Source of the DNA: Eunapius fragilis
Lineage: Eukaryota; Porifera; Demospongiae; Spongillida; Spongillidae
Assembly (NCBI GenBank): GCA_963681505.1
Contig: OY811978.1
Location: forward strand, 4,248,230-4,312,229
Reading direction: 5' to 3'
DNA: 64,000 bases
This document shows positions 45,915 to 57,393 of this stretch, piece by piece. A program made the position numbers and the translations under genes. Below the pieces are notes generated by a model. The model was given only the letters and a program-made list of their open reading frames with translations, ran no database searches and was not told the DNA's origin. The number at the start of each line of letters is the position of its first letter. Within the stretch, counting starts at the first letter, position 1.

Positions 45915-48900
45915 ATGGCCAACACAGAATTCCACAAATGTGTACATACTTTGATGTATACAATTATTGGACATCTAATCATGCAAGGTAAGTTAAATTG
46001 TTTGTAGAAGAGAAATTCATGCATTTATGTGCATTTATACACAGAGTTCAGTACAATTTGCCTTGCAAGGTGTCTCTGCGTGTTTTTTTTAAGTATATAA
46101 AAAACCAGACAGCAATGTTATAGAGTTAAATATTATACACGATTGCAGTACTGGATCAAAAAATTCAAGCAGAATAACACCATTCTGAAAGTGTAAAAGC
46201 AAAAAATATTTATTTCATGTGAACATTCTATTTCATGAGAATTTTACGACATAGGCAATGCCATGGTAACATAATTCAACTCACCAGATAATTGCAGCGT
46301 ACGTTGTGGGAGGTATTGCGCGAACACCAATTCTTAGCTACTGACAACATTTAACATCATCAAAAATGCTTAAGTATTGTGAATTTTGACAATGCCTCTC
46401 CACTTCCTTAATGTTTATGAATAATTATTCATTGCTTCAGCTGACATAACGCGGAACGCACCCAATGTTTCAATGACACGCATGCGTAATCATAATCCCA
46501 CAATCACAGTAATACATTAGACTCCTCCGGGCCCCCCCTCTACACTTCCTGCAATTGTCACTGCAGTGGGGGACGTACGAAGGGGGCGTGGCAGAGGAAG
46601 ACTTATTCACAACTATCAATGCAGACTGCCTACATGTAATTGTCTGCAATGAATAATATTATCGAAGGGCTGGGAGGGGGGGGTTAACCCCCCCCCCCCC
46701 CTCCCCCCTCCCCCCCCCCCCCCCCCCCCAGCCGCTATTGCACTGAGTGCTAGTATTGTTCTGCTGGTTTATGTATTTTTTATGGATGCCTCTGAGGAGG
46801 TGCCAATGCAACTGTACCATTGCTTCATCAATCCAGCTCCAGCTCCACTCTTGGCCCATGCACACAACAGCAGCATTCTCAGACTGCCTTATTCTGCTCT
46901 GCATTGTTTGTGACCAAACTCAATTATATATCCCCTCCACATCCTGATATATCCTAGGCACCTCTGGTTTGGTCTTTATGTTTTCCACACTCCATCCTGT
47001 TGTGTTCGAATGCTAAGAGATAACTGGACCTGATTGTTTTTCAATGTATCTAGCCCAAACCTCTTGTCCCGGAAGGAATGCTCATTCTTTGCAGTGAGCA
47101 TCATGGTGAATTTCTTCAAGTCTGTTTCTGTAGAACTCATGGTCGATCATAGTTCTTTGCCCATAAACAGAACACCTGGTTGTGAATTTCATGCACAAAG
47201 TCTTTTCTCTACACTGTTCTGCTGCCATAGCCCTTTTAAAGGTCTTTATGAAACGTTCACTCCATTTGAAGCTGGGGGATAATCTGATGATCTCATATGC
47301 TTCACACCATTTGATACCAAATATGACTCCATCTCAGTAGGCCCAAATTGTGGGCCAATATCACTAACCACTGAGGAATAATATTTGGCAAGCAAATCTC
47401 TCAACAACCACCACAATTCTGTCAGCAGTGGAACTAAAAATCAAACTCCTGGCTATTTAGAGTGAGCATCTACAGCTATAAACCACATTTCTCCATAAAG
47501 GAGTCTGCATTTACTCTCACACACAGTCTGCCTGGTCAAGATCATGAATTCAAAAGAGTTACAGGGTGTCTGTGTGTGTGTAGGGGAGAGGGGGAGTGTT
47601 GGGTTGAGCTAGTTGACATGTAGTACACAATATCCCCTTCTATGCCAGGCCATAAAACACAGCAATACATTAAATCTCTGATGTTCATAAATCCATTTTC
47701 CTTTCCCTTCATCAAAGGTACATGCCAACAGTTCACCCTCAGTTACCCACCTAAGGGTAACTACTCATGTCCTGGAAGCAACATTACATACACCTGTGTT
47801 CTTTGCTCAAGCTTTGCTGGTGTGACCACTGTGTGGAAAGGATCAGCCTTTACCTGTCCCTCCACTGAAAACCATGCAGCAAACCAACTATCACTATCCC
47901 AGAAGTCAGGTGGAGCAAGCAATCCAACTGCTGGTGGATCATGTGGCAATCTCTCTGCTGTGACAACAAATGTCTCCACTAATGGATATTGCTACACATC
48001 TGTCCTCACCACTCCTGCTGTTCAGGGTCTGAATGGGAGCACAGTTATGTGTGTAGATGGTGTTACTGGAGCTGTTGTGGGAAATGATACTGTGATTGTG
48101 AAGGTGGCAGGTAGGTTGGGCTGTACAGTGTATTATATTAGTGCACCTGTACATGCACAAAAACCTGGCATCACATGAAGGATGTGGGCAGTAGCTTGGC
48201 CTGCATCCAATCAACATATGGAACAATGTCCAGCATAATCAGCCTTATCCATCTCCCTCTCCCAGTATCTCCTGGTCCTGTTGGGAACCTGAGAGTAAGC
48301 AGTACATCTGTGAACCAGCTAACAGTGACCTGGACCCCTCCCACTACTGGTGGTGTTCCTACCAGCTACAATGTCAGTATCAATGACAGCAGTAGTCCTG
48401 TGGTCATACCTGATAATGGATCATCACTGTACACCCACGCCTTCACTGGACTGATCAGTGACACACTCTACACTGTATCAGTGGTGGCCATCAACTGTGC
48501 TGGGACCAGCAGTGTGACAACAGAGACCAAATGGACAGGTGACTGAATAGCTGAAGGGTTATCAGTTTATACAGCAAAGATGCAGCATTATACAATAATA
48601 TGCCCGGGGTCATTTACACCTTTGGGATCCAAGTGTTTTCTTTCTAAATGTGCAATTTACACACACTCTAGGTGTATGTATAATCAATATTCCCATACCT
48701 CCATTTGCAGTGGCAGACCCTCCTAACAAGAACAGTATCCATGTTGTATTTGTTTTGTACCCAAACATGACTGTCCATTGTCTGAATGTCACCTGGACAC
48801 CTGTGGTAGGAAGACGTACCATGTGAGCTAATGATGAACCTTTGGTCACCTCCAGGGAGGCAGTGTGACCATGTACACAGTGAGGGTTGTTGGTGATGGT

Positions 48901-51900
48901 ACCTCTGTTGGTAAAGGCACCACTAACTGTACAACTTCAACATGTCTCTATGTCCAAGAAGTCTCTACCTTTGCCACCAGTTATGTCATCTTTGTTGCTT
49001 CCATAAATGGAGATGGAGTTGTGGGTCCTGCAAATAATTCAACTATTAATGGTTAGCATATTCATAACTTGTTTATTTTCTGCTCATCAGATCTAAATAT
49101 TGTTAATACTACACACAATTATTAGCCTGATTAATACATCAAAGAAGGATATTGTGCACAATTCAAGTGCATTCCACCTATTTAAAAGTACATGTGCTTC
49201 ATTTTGTCCCATGAATTGTTTTCGGACTTCTATGTGAAAAATTATAACTTTATGATTTTCCCCAGTTATCAACAATATCACAGCTGTGAACTATGGTGTT
49301 TCCAATGCATCCATTCAATGCTCATTTCGGGACAACCAGTCTCTCTACTGCTTAGTGTGCTGCAGTACTGATCCAACAGCTCTTCCTAACTCAAGTGTGT
49401 ACAATATCTCCTCTACCAGAAGCACAGAGGTGACTGTTGACCTTGATGGCCTCACCAGTGGTCAGACTTACTACTGCAAGGCAGCAGCTACCAACAACAA
49501 TTCCAGTCCTTACAACTGCACCTTCCCAGGGTTTGGTGGTGTTAATGTGTTTATCACCTTCACTACAATGCTAACATTACAATCAAAGGACATACCATAC
49601 ACAGGTGATTGGGCATGAAGACATCAATACCTGTATGATACTCGTTCACACACATTACCTCTCAGTCCATATAAGTATATTATGGTGCCATTATTCCCTT
49701 GTAATGACAACTTCTTCTGTTGGCAGACCAGGTGGTGATACTTGCTACTCTCTTTCCTACTGCTGTTGTGGCTGTAACCATGGTAACAATCATGGTGGTT
49801 GCTGTCATTTGTTTCAAGAAGATGAGAAAAGGTTCTGGTAATATGTAAACATTCATGTGTGATGATATCCAACTACTTTGTTGATCTCTCACAAATGCAC
49901 ACATACATGCAAACGTTTAATTTGATGCAAATTTCTGCACAGGAGGCAAACGTGAAAGGTGAATTAACCTGCACACTGGATAACTACGTACTATATTTGT
50001 GTATATGACCTGCTGTAAGATTATGTTTTGATAGTGGAAATATTGCTAGTCACCAGGTATATATATATTTTGAAAAATAAAATTCATTGCTGCATTATAA
50101 TTCTTGTGAATACTTTTCATGTGTCCAGACATCACACGCCCACCTCATATGGTGTTAATGTAATGTATGAAGAAGTAACCTTACCACGGACCCTAGCTGA
50201 TCATAAGGATGTGGCCATCACTACTGAGGTATACTCCACTCCTGACCACAAGGTACAGCAATTGGTAGCGCACAAAAATGAAATCCCTTGGGAATAGTTT
50301 AAAATGAGCATTCTGGAATATAGGATATGAACAATTATGAATGTTATTGAATCATCGTCCGGTTCTGATCAGATCATTTAGTTTTTTGTCCAAAATATGA
50401 GCAGTTTGATGTTACAAATAGTCAAATAATTCATTCCACCACCACCTTCCACTCCTCCCCCTCTCCTCCTGTTTGTGTGTGGCTTTTTTGTATGCAGACT
50501 CTTCAGAGGCATTGATGTAAGGAGAATGTGAACTAAAACTGATAGCTTTGAGAAGACTGTAGCACGATAACAGTAGCTCTATACTACAGTAGCTATTGAG
50601 TTATAGGCTTGCAAGGCAATGATGGTGTAAAAAGGAAGCAAACAGTATAGTGTTAAGAACATTAAAGTGCACATGGGTCTGCTTCATTCCCTGATGCTCG
50701 TTTGTTTACCTCGTACACCATTATTGCTTTCAATCCAATATTCATCCAACTTATTCAGTTTTGGAAAACACAAAACGTGCTTAGAACAATGTTTATTATT
50801 ACACTGTAGGAAATAATACATCCCTCTAACTAATGCAATCAGCATTGTAAATCCAAGCTCGCTTTCTCTTTCAGATAAAATCATACTCTCCATCCTACAT
50901 AGTACCAGACACAGGGCATATTTATGGACTCCTCGAGGACCCAAATAGTCCTTCAAAGAAGGAGACAGCCCTCAAAGAAGTCCACAGACCAAACACCATG
51001 AACCTAGTGAGCATAGTTATAATCAGATGGTTTTGTTAGTTTATGAGCTGCATGTGTGCAGCATTACACAATGCAGTTACAGTCCCAGATGTTTTTAACA
51101 GATGGTTCCATAATGTTGTTTTTGATACTGAAAGGTTAAAATGAATTACAAGAGACAGTAAAAGATACACACAGTAGTAACATAAGCTCCACCATGAACA
51201 TCCATGTGGCTATTGTCCTATGGTTCACTGTCATTTTACCGGCAAAATAAATAGATGTTGGATGGACTAATGACTGTGTGGGTGCATTTCTTACAATCTC
51301 TGTATCTGCTGGTGGGTGTCCTAACATGGAGGCCAGTGTTGGCCATTACGACATAACATAATAATTTCTCCTGCTGTCTGGGAGGGACAATAACTAGGCA
51401 TGCGTGGGTGGACTGTACTGCAGCTCAAAAGCTCAATGAGTTGTGGCTTGGGAGCAACAATGGTTTGGTGTGTTTTGTGTTTGTTACCATTGTGTATGTA
51501 AACATACATGTCCATACACATGTACAAGGGTAATATTAGCATTGAAAAAGATTTGACATGTCCTTTTTATGTACTATGTATGCAGTGCATGAGTGCTCCT
51601 ATTCCTGGAAGGGTCATAAAGGTTGTGATGGACCAGAAAATGTCAGCCTGCATGTAACATGTCCGTAATGTGCCCTCAATTTGTATCAGCTTAAGAGCAC
51701 TTCTCCAATGGTCTTCCCACACCATTCTAATTATAGACCAACTATAGGATGTGATAATAGCAGCCACCTATGGAACTGTGTGGACAAGCTGTTTCATCAC
51801 GCACTCACATACACAAATACAACGCACATATATACATATCTATATATATATATATATAAGACCCATAACTCACATAACACAAAAGCACACAAGTGCACTA

Positions 51901-52371
51901 ATGCACGCTTCCTCCAGCTCAGCATATTTCCTGTCACTGATGATGGCTACACTCTGTCTGCAAAGGAGGCCTCCAGACATGAGGCATCAGGTGGCAATGA
52001 AGGTGTGTACTAAGAGATGCACCCAATAAGCGCACAATATATTGAATTATATTTCAAACCAAGGGGATAGACATTATCATAGTAGTAGCTGTATGGAAGT
52101 TATATGCACAAACATATAAGCCACCTGATAAAGATGTCATGAGCATAAGCAATAATATCATGACACTCGAGATATGATGCATCAGATGGTATGACCTTTT
52201 CATTTCCCCACATGTTTTTACCTGTATCCTACTGATTAAGTTCTCATAGTGGTGTCCCATCAAGTCCTGGCTCTGGTCCCTGAAGGTGACTATGCTCTGC
52301 CTGTGGATAAAGGAGTATGTAAGAAGACTGAAGCACCAGGAGAGTATGCATGTAAGCTGTATGGTACATAG
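45915..52371 (+). CDS. Ig/FN3 transmembrane receptor, copy 3 (tail type B), complete
   Basis: Twelve exons join in phase to 1953 nt including the stop, 650 residues: 45915-45987 (signal peptide), 47718-48110 (Ig-like; Cys pairs in YTCVLCSS and VMCVDG), 48266-48538 (FN3, LTVTWTPPTTGGVPTSYNV), 48711-48805 and 48856-49051 (second FN3, 50-nt intron), 49266-49604 (Cys-rich, LYCLVCCSTDP), 49727-49831 (transmembrane), 49943-49958 (16-nt microexon), 50129-50252, 50875-51006, 51918-52002 and 52250-52371 (tail, TAG at 52369). The tail has VMYEEV (ITIM consensus VxYxxV), VYSTP, YIVP and YALP (YxxP, bound by Crk-type SH2 domains), and HIYGLL. Many NxT/S sites lie outside. All introns are GT/AG. A signalling receptor whose phosphotyrosines recruit SH2 proteins is the natural inference; the ligand is unknown. 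An acceptor-like CAG before the ATG suggests a noncoding leader exon. Confidence 0.88.
46670..46730. repeat. G and C homopolymer cluster
   Basis: GGGGGGGG, then GTTAACC, then long C runs in the first intron of copy 3. It can form a hairpin. Confidence 0.85.
46745..47520 (-). mobile_element. Ty3/gypsy integrase remnant in intron 1 of copy 3
   Basis: On the minus strand, across several frame breaks, one can read LWFIAVDAHSK, VVSDIGPQFGPTEMESYL and YPPASNGVN, close to the integrase core of gypsy elements (VDAHSKW, SDNGPQF, YHPASNGAAER). The part nearest 46980 is homologous to the remnant in copy 2. Stops and frameshifts throughout; no LTRs seen. Confidence 0.72.
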
Positions 52372-52503
52372 GTACTGGAGGTTAGTCATGTAAGCTGTAT
52401 GGTACATAGGTACTGGAGGTTAGTCATGTAAGCTGTATGGTACATAGGTACTGGAGGTTAGTCATGTAAGCTGTACGGTACATAGGTACTGGAGTTTGGT
52501 CAT
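52348..52503 (+). repeat. 38-bp tandem repeat covering the receptor copy 3 stop codon
   Basis: Four units of CATGTAAGCTGTATGGTACA plus TAGGTACTGGAGGTTAGT. The first unit contains the last codons and the TAG of copy 3; the following units repeat that segment in the presumed 3' UTR. Confidence 0.9.
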
Positions 52504-55500
52504 GTCTTCTATTTGGTATGTACTGTATAATGACATATAATCAACATCTGTAGCTGTTCTCTGACCGAAGAAAACAAGCCACTGGAACAAATGAGCATGT
52601 ACATATTAGATGCTGGTAGCTGTTTCATTATTGTGTTTTACATTAATTTTTATTAGTTTTGGTGATTAGCGTTTATCTCCTGTGAACATTACTCGTATTA
52701 TAAATAGTAACTTCATGCAAAGTCCCATATAAGAAGTGATTTGGACATTGTATACAACATAAAAATATCTGCTTGGGGATGGTACTGCAGTGATTATCAC
52801 TTATATTTAGAGGAATTTTGATTTTGATTAGAATTATAATTGAACAAAAATACAAGTTATTAAACTTAATCTAATACATAATGTACTCCAGGAAGTCGCA
52901 AGAGGAAATTTGTGGGACACATCTGGCCAAAGTTGCCCAAGAATTTTGCCTACAACTGTTGATGAATGTCATAACCCTATTTAGAGATCTGCATAGCTGG
53001 GTGGCTACTAGTTTGGACAGGCCTGAAAATACGTTGATGGCTTCAATTCTTTGCCCCATCCCATCAATGGGTTGCATGGCCATCCTCTGACAGCACAGGC
53101 CTCATTATTCCTAGAATGTTTGGCTTCTCCGTCCTTAGCTGCAAGACCACAGGTTTGAGCTGCTCCAGGTAAATATTAGAGGATTAGTGACCCTAATGTC
53201 AAATGAAACCAGGCATGGTAGGGTCAAGTTTGGCATATGAATGTCTATTGGTCTGGATTGGTAAAATAACAACATTAAGGTTTCTAAAAGCTAAACAGAT
53301 TCCTACAAACAGCTCATTTAATTGTACCAATCCTTGAAGCAGGTACCATAGATGGGTCAGCAGCCATGTCAGCAGAAGTCAAGAAGCACTTCCATAATAA
53401 TGCCAAATTAAATGCAGGGGAACTTGACTGTATTTGTATCCCAATCATGTGGAGCACGGGGGCTGTGAAGCTCAGAACACATTCTCTCACTTGGCCATCC
53501 GCCAAGCTTTCATATTTTATCTGGCCAAATTACAGGCACTTTTCACTCATAGGCAGTGCAGCAGGTAGCTGTTGCATTTGTCATCATCAGTTACGGCTGT
53601 AAATTGGTGGCCTAGCTCTCTCAGGAAGGTCATGGAAAGAGAGCAGAGTCCCACATATATTTCCATGGTAACAGGGGTGTGAAAAAGGCCTAGGTGTTTA
53701 TCCAAGTATACGTGCTTGACTTAAAATCGGTCCTCTGTCTGACTAGCAATAGCACCTGCTGCCATAGTGGACTGCTCCAACTGAGATGGAGGGATATGGC
53801 TGTAGCAGAAGGTAGTGTCCCATACCAAGAGGTTCCCACACTTCTGTGGGACCACTGTTATGCCAACAGAATACTCCACATATAAGTATTGCATATTATT
53901 TCTTGAAATATGCAGTCAAGGTAGGTATACAATAAAAGAGGGCATCTGCCTAAAGTAGCTAATTATATGGTAAAATCCTCTAACTTATTGTGCATGTACT
54001 GTATAAAGGCAAGATTGTTTTGAATTAGAGGGTTCATAAATCAAGGATAAATGTAAATAATATTCATGCATGAATAAATAAAAAACCAAAAAGCTTATTC
54101 GACTAACAAAGAGCTCTGTTGCACTATTAATTAGTTCATGATCAAGGAACCACGTGTACAGTGGTCCACATAGAGACATTATGGAAATGATTTGGGACCT
54201 CCCCCTGTAACAGGTATTACACTGCCCCATTTTGATCAATGTCAGAATTTGTCACACGGCCTTCTACAATTTATTAAGGATATGTTTGGGCTGAACATAC
54301 TGGGCAGATTTAAACATCAGGCAATATCAGTTCATTATGAGAGTGCAATTACTGAAGCTACTAATCCATTACATTCCTCAATGATTTCTATCGGAACCTA
54401 CGCGAGTAGGTTCCATATAGGAATCCTGCAGTATCATGAATGTCATTAAAAAAACGTCACTCGCGTCTAGCGGGACAGCCAAGAGTCGGGTCACTTCGCT
54501 TTTAGTGGCAATCGAGCAATATCAAAAAGGAGAACAGTTCTGCGTTATACATATGTCATAAGACGGTGTACTTTTAGAGAACAAAAATACTCGTCCCCAC
54601 CGTCCGTACCCAGTCCCACCTAAAACTTCTCCTCCGTCGTCGTCTTCTTCTTCTTCTTCTTCTTCCTTCCGGAGAGTATAACTCACGACAGGAACGTTTG
54701 TAAAGCACGCCATGTGTACCAATCGCTTCAGGATGTGTCCGCATGTTATCTTCAGGTATCTGTTAGACGCCTAACCGATCAGGCAATTGGCTGAAGCGAG
54801 TAGTACCTTATTTGGTGTTGATCTACAAATAGCACATTACATCAGCTATCACAATGTTCATGACGCACCAGTATAATATAACCAGTGTTATCAAATTCGA
54901 TGGTTTTACCATATAATCTCATGAGGACAATTCTGATTCCACTCGAGCATATAAAAGTGGAAAGATCCAGATGCTGCCAGATCTGTCAAACGTGCGTATG
55001 TCAAGCGCGGTACCGAAAGGAACAACAAAACGACCACCCAAAGGTACGTTTATACGGCATCGATAAATGTTGGATCGATAAATTATAAGCATGCATATGG
55101 TATATCGCTAAAATGGAAGGAATAGTTTAGTTACAGCGGTAGAGATACTGCGTCTCTCCGTTTTACAGTAATATGCGCTGTTTGAAATGTGTGTATAACG
55201 CCAAAGTTGCTTACGTCAATTTGGTCATGTATTGGGGTGCATGGTTTATCTGATTATAGCGTGAGATCAGTTTACTTAGAGTGCATTTATTCTTTGTATT
55301 ATATGGCTTCGTTTTTAACCTTTATCAATCCTTTGCTCCTCAATGGAGATAGTCTGGGGACTAGTGTAATATTTGGTACACACCTCAACAGAATTGCATA
55401 TTCTAATATAAACCTGTCATGATCGCGCAAGTTGACGTTTATGCTACCTTATTCTATGCGTTTCAAGAACTAAGTACAATACCAAATGCACCAGAAAAAT

Positions 55501-55507
55501 TTAGGAA
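52504..55507. other. No convincing gene
   Basis: The first ~110 bases resemble the sequence after the copy 1 terminal exon (CAGCTGTTCTCTGAC near 24767), so they are probably receptor 3' UTR. Open stretches at 52881-53090, 53366-53602, 54192-54449 and 54885-55040 show no known domain. The last one ends at a donor-like AAAG|GTACGT and might be a first exon. A (CTT)n run lies at about 54640-54666. Confidence 0.35.
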
Positions 55508-55796
55508 ACAAGTAATAAAAACATTCTCTACACGAGAAGGTTGGTGGTATATAGGAATCAAAGGTGAGATGGTGGTGTAAAAAGCAAGGGAACAAGGCTT
55601 TTGATTGAAAAGGAAAAATGAAATAGACCTATATTAGCACGCACATTAAAATATGACAACATGCGGCTAATATAGGTCTATTTCATTTTTCCTTTTCAAT
55701 CAAAAGCCTTGTTCCCTTGCTTTTTACACCACCATCTCACCTTTGATTCCTATATACCACCAACCTTCTCGTGTAGAGAATGTTTTTATTACTTGT
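55508..55796. mobile_element. Foldback MITE, 289 bp
   Basis: The ends are ACAAGTAATAAAAACATTCT and its exact inverse. The arms are about 125 bp and almost perfect, with a short loop. Same family as 14711-15003. Confidence 0.92.
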
Positions 55797-57360
55797 TTGC
55801 TTATGAATGGTGCCAAACTAGAAGGTGACGGAGGAATGAAAATTAGAAGTGCATTGTCCAATGGCCACCTATGAGGTGATTGTATCTCAGTAGTGTGGTA
55901 AAAATGGCTTAAGATGATCAATGCACCACCCTGTGACCACCCATTGCACTGCCACATGCACTGCCCTGGGCTCATTCTTCCATTCTGTGATCACTTTTAA
56001 CCACACTCTACCACTTCCTAAAGCCAACCCCAATCCATAACTGGTGTGTACATGTAGCTACTTTGAATGTGGCATGGGGTATCAAGCTACAATGTTTTTT
56101 TTTTTCTGCCAATAAGGCCGTTCTGTTGTGCAATGTGTATTATTACACTAACTGGTAATTAGCCTGATGATCATTTAATCCTATGGATGGATACATCTGT
56201 ACATGGGTATCATTCTTTGCTACTGTTGACGCTATGTCCAACAATGTTCAGTTGACCCCCCCACCGTACCAATACAAGTAGTACGCACGACTGTTTGTAT
56301 CTGAAGCAAGGCACAAACATACATTATGTACTTAAATAAGTTAGGCGTTCATTAGGTCTGGTGGCAACTGCTCGTCAGTATTATAGATGAAAATGATAAA
56401 AAAATTAATCCACTGATGGTTTGGCTACTGATGACATTAAAAGTATAAACCTCAACCCATTTAAGAACAATAGCATTTTAGCAGTACATAGCTATAGCCT
56501 TCAGCCATCACCATGCAGAAGAGGACCAAGTTTGTCCGAAGGGGTGCTTTATATAAAGTGATTGTACCGCAATTCCATCCACTCATTCACACTCTCCCGC
56601 CAACCTGATCAGTAGCAGGGCTAGGCAAAGCATCATGCTCTCAATGCCTGGCATAGATCCATAGCAATTTGTTACTTGAGAATAATGTACGATGTGTACC
56701 CAAACATAGAAAGTAGCTACTAATCCTATACATGTACATGTAACTGTGCATTTAAGTAAACTACCGATGATTGCTGCAAATTAAGCCGTTGTGCAATAGT
56801 TTCCTCCGACAAGCAAGCAGGACATCAGTAGGAGCATGCAGATGAGAACGGCCTATATTCCATATACAACTGGGTTTCAGGTAATTAGGTGTGGCCCAAT
56901 TTCCGGCAATGAAGCTGGACCACGCCTAAAACAGTGTTGGGGGCCTGCTAAAACACCCAGTAATGTGATTGCTTCTTAGGTCAAGGTCCACCATGAAGTG
57001 TACAGTGATTGGACCTCATCAATGGATCCACTAATTAAATGTGCGTGACTAGTTGGTAGTTGTAGGGAGTGATTGTATGCATCAGTGCATGCATATAGGG
57101 TTAATAGTAAATTTCCATGGAATTTACAAATGGGGGTATTTATGAATACATTTTGGTGGCGGACCCTGAAGAACGCGACTCGTTTTCGCTACACTCTTGT
57201 TTGCCGGGTTCTGGAAAGAACGTTTTTATCCGCGTCAAAAACAGACTCCGACATTACAACATCAAATGAAATTGTCATAGTAACACAATTTTATCAATGA
57301 GTTCATTGGTAAAACATTGCTCATAACTCAGTCACGAGAGGGGGCGGAACGGCAGAGGAG

Positions 57361-57393
<33 letters not shown>

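Noticed and set aside
54885..55040. Possible first exon ending at AAAG|GTACGT
   Set aside because: The encoded peptide (CCQICQTCVCQARYRKEQQ) is unrecognised and no following exon was found.
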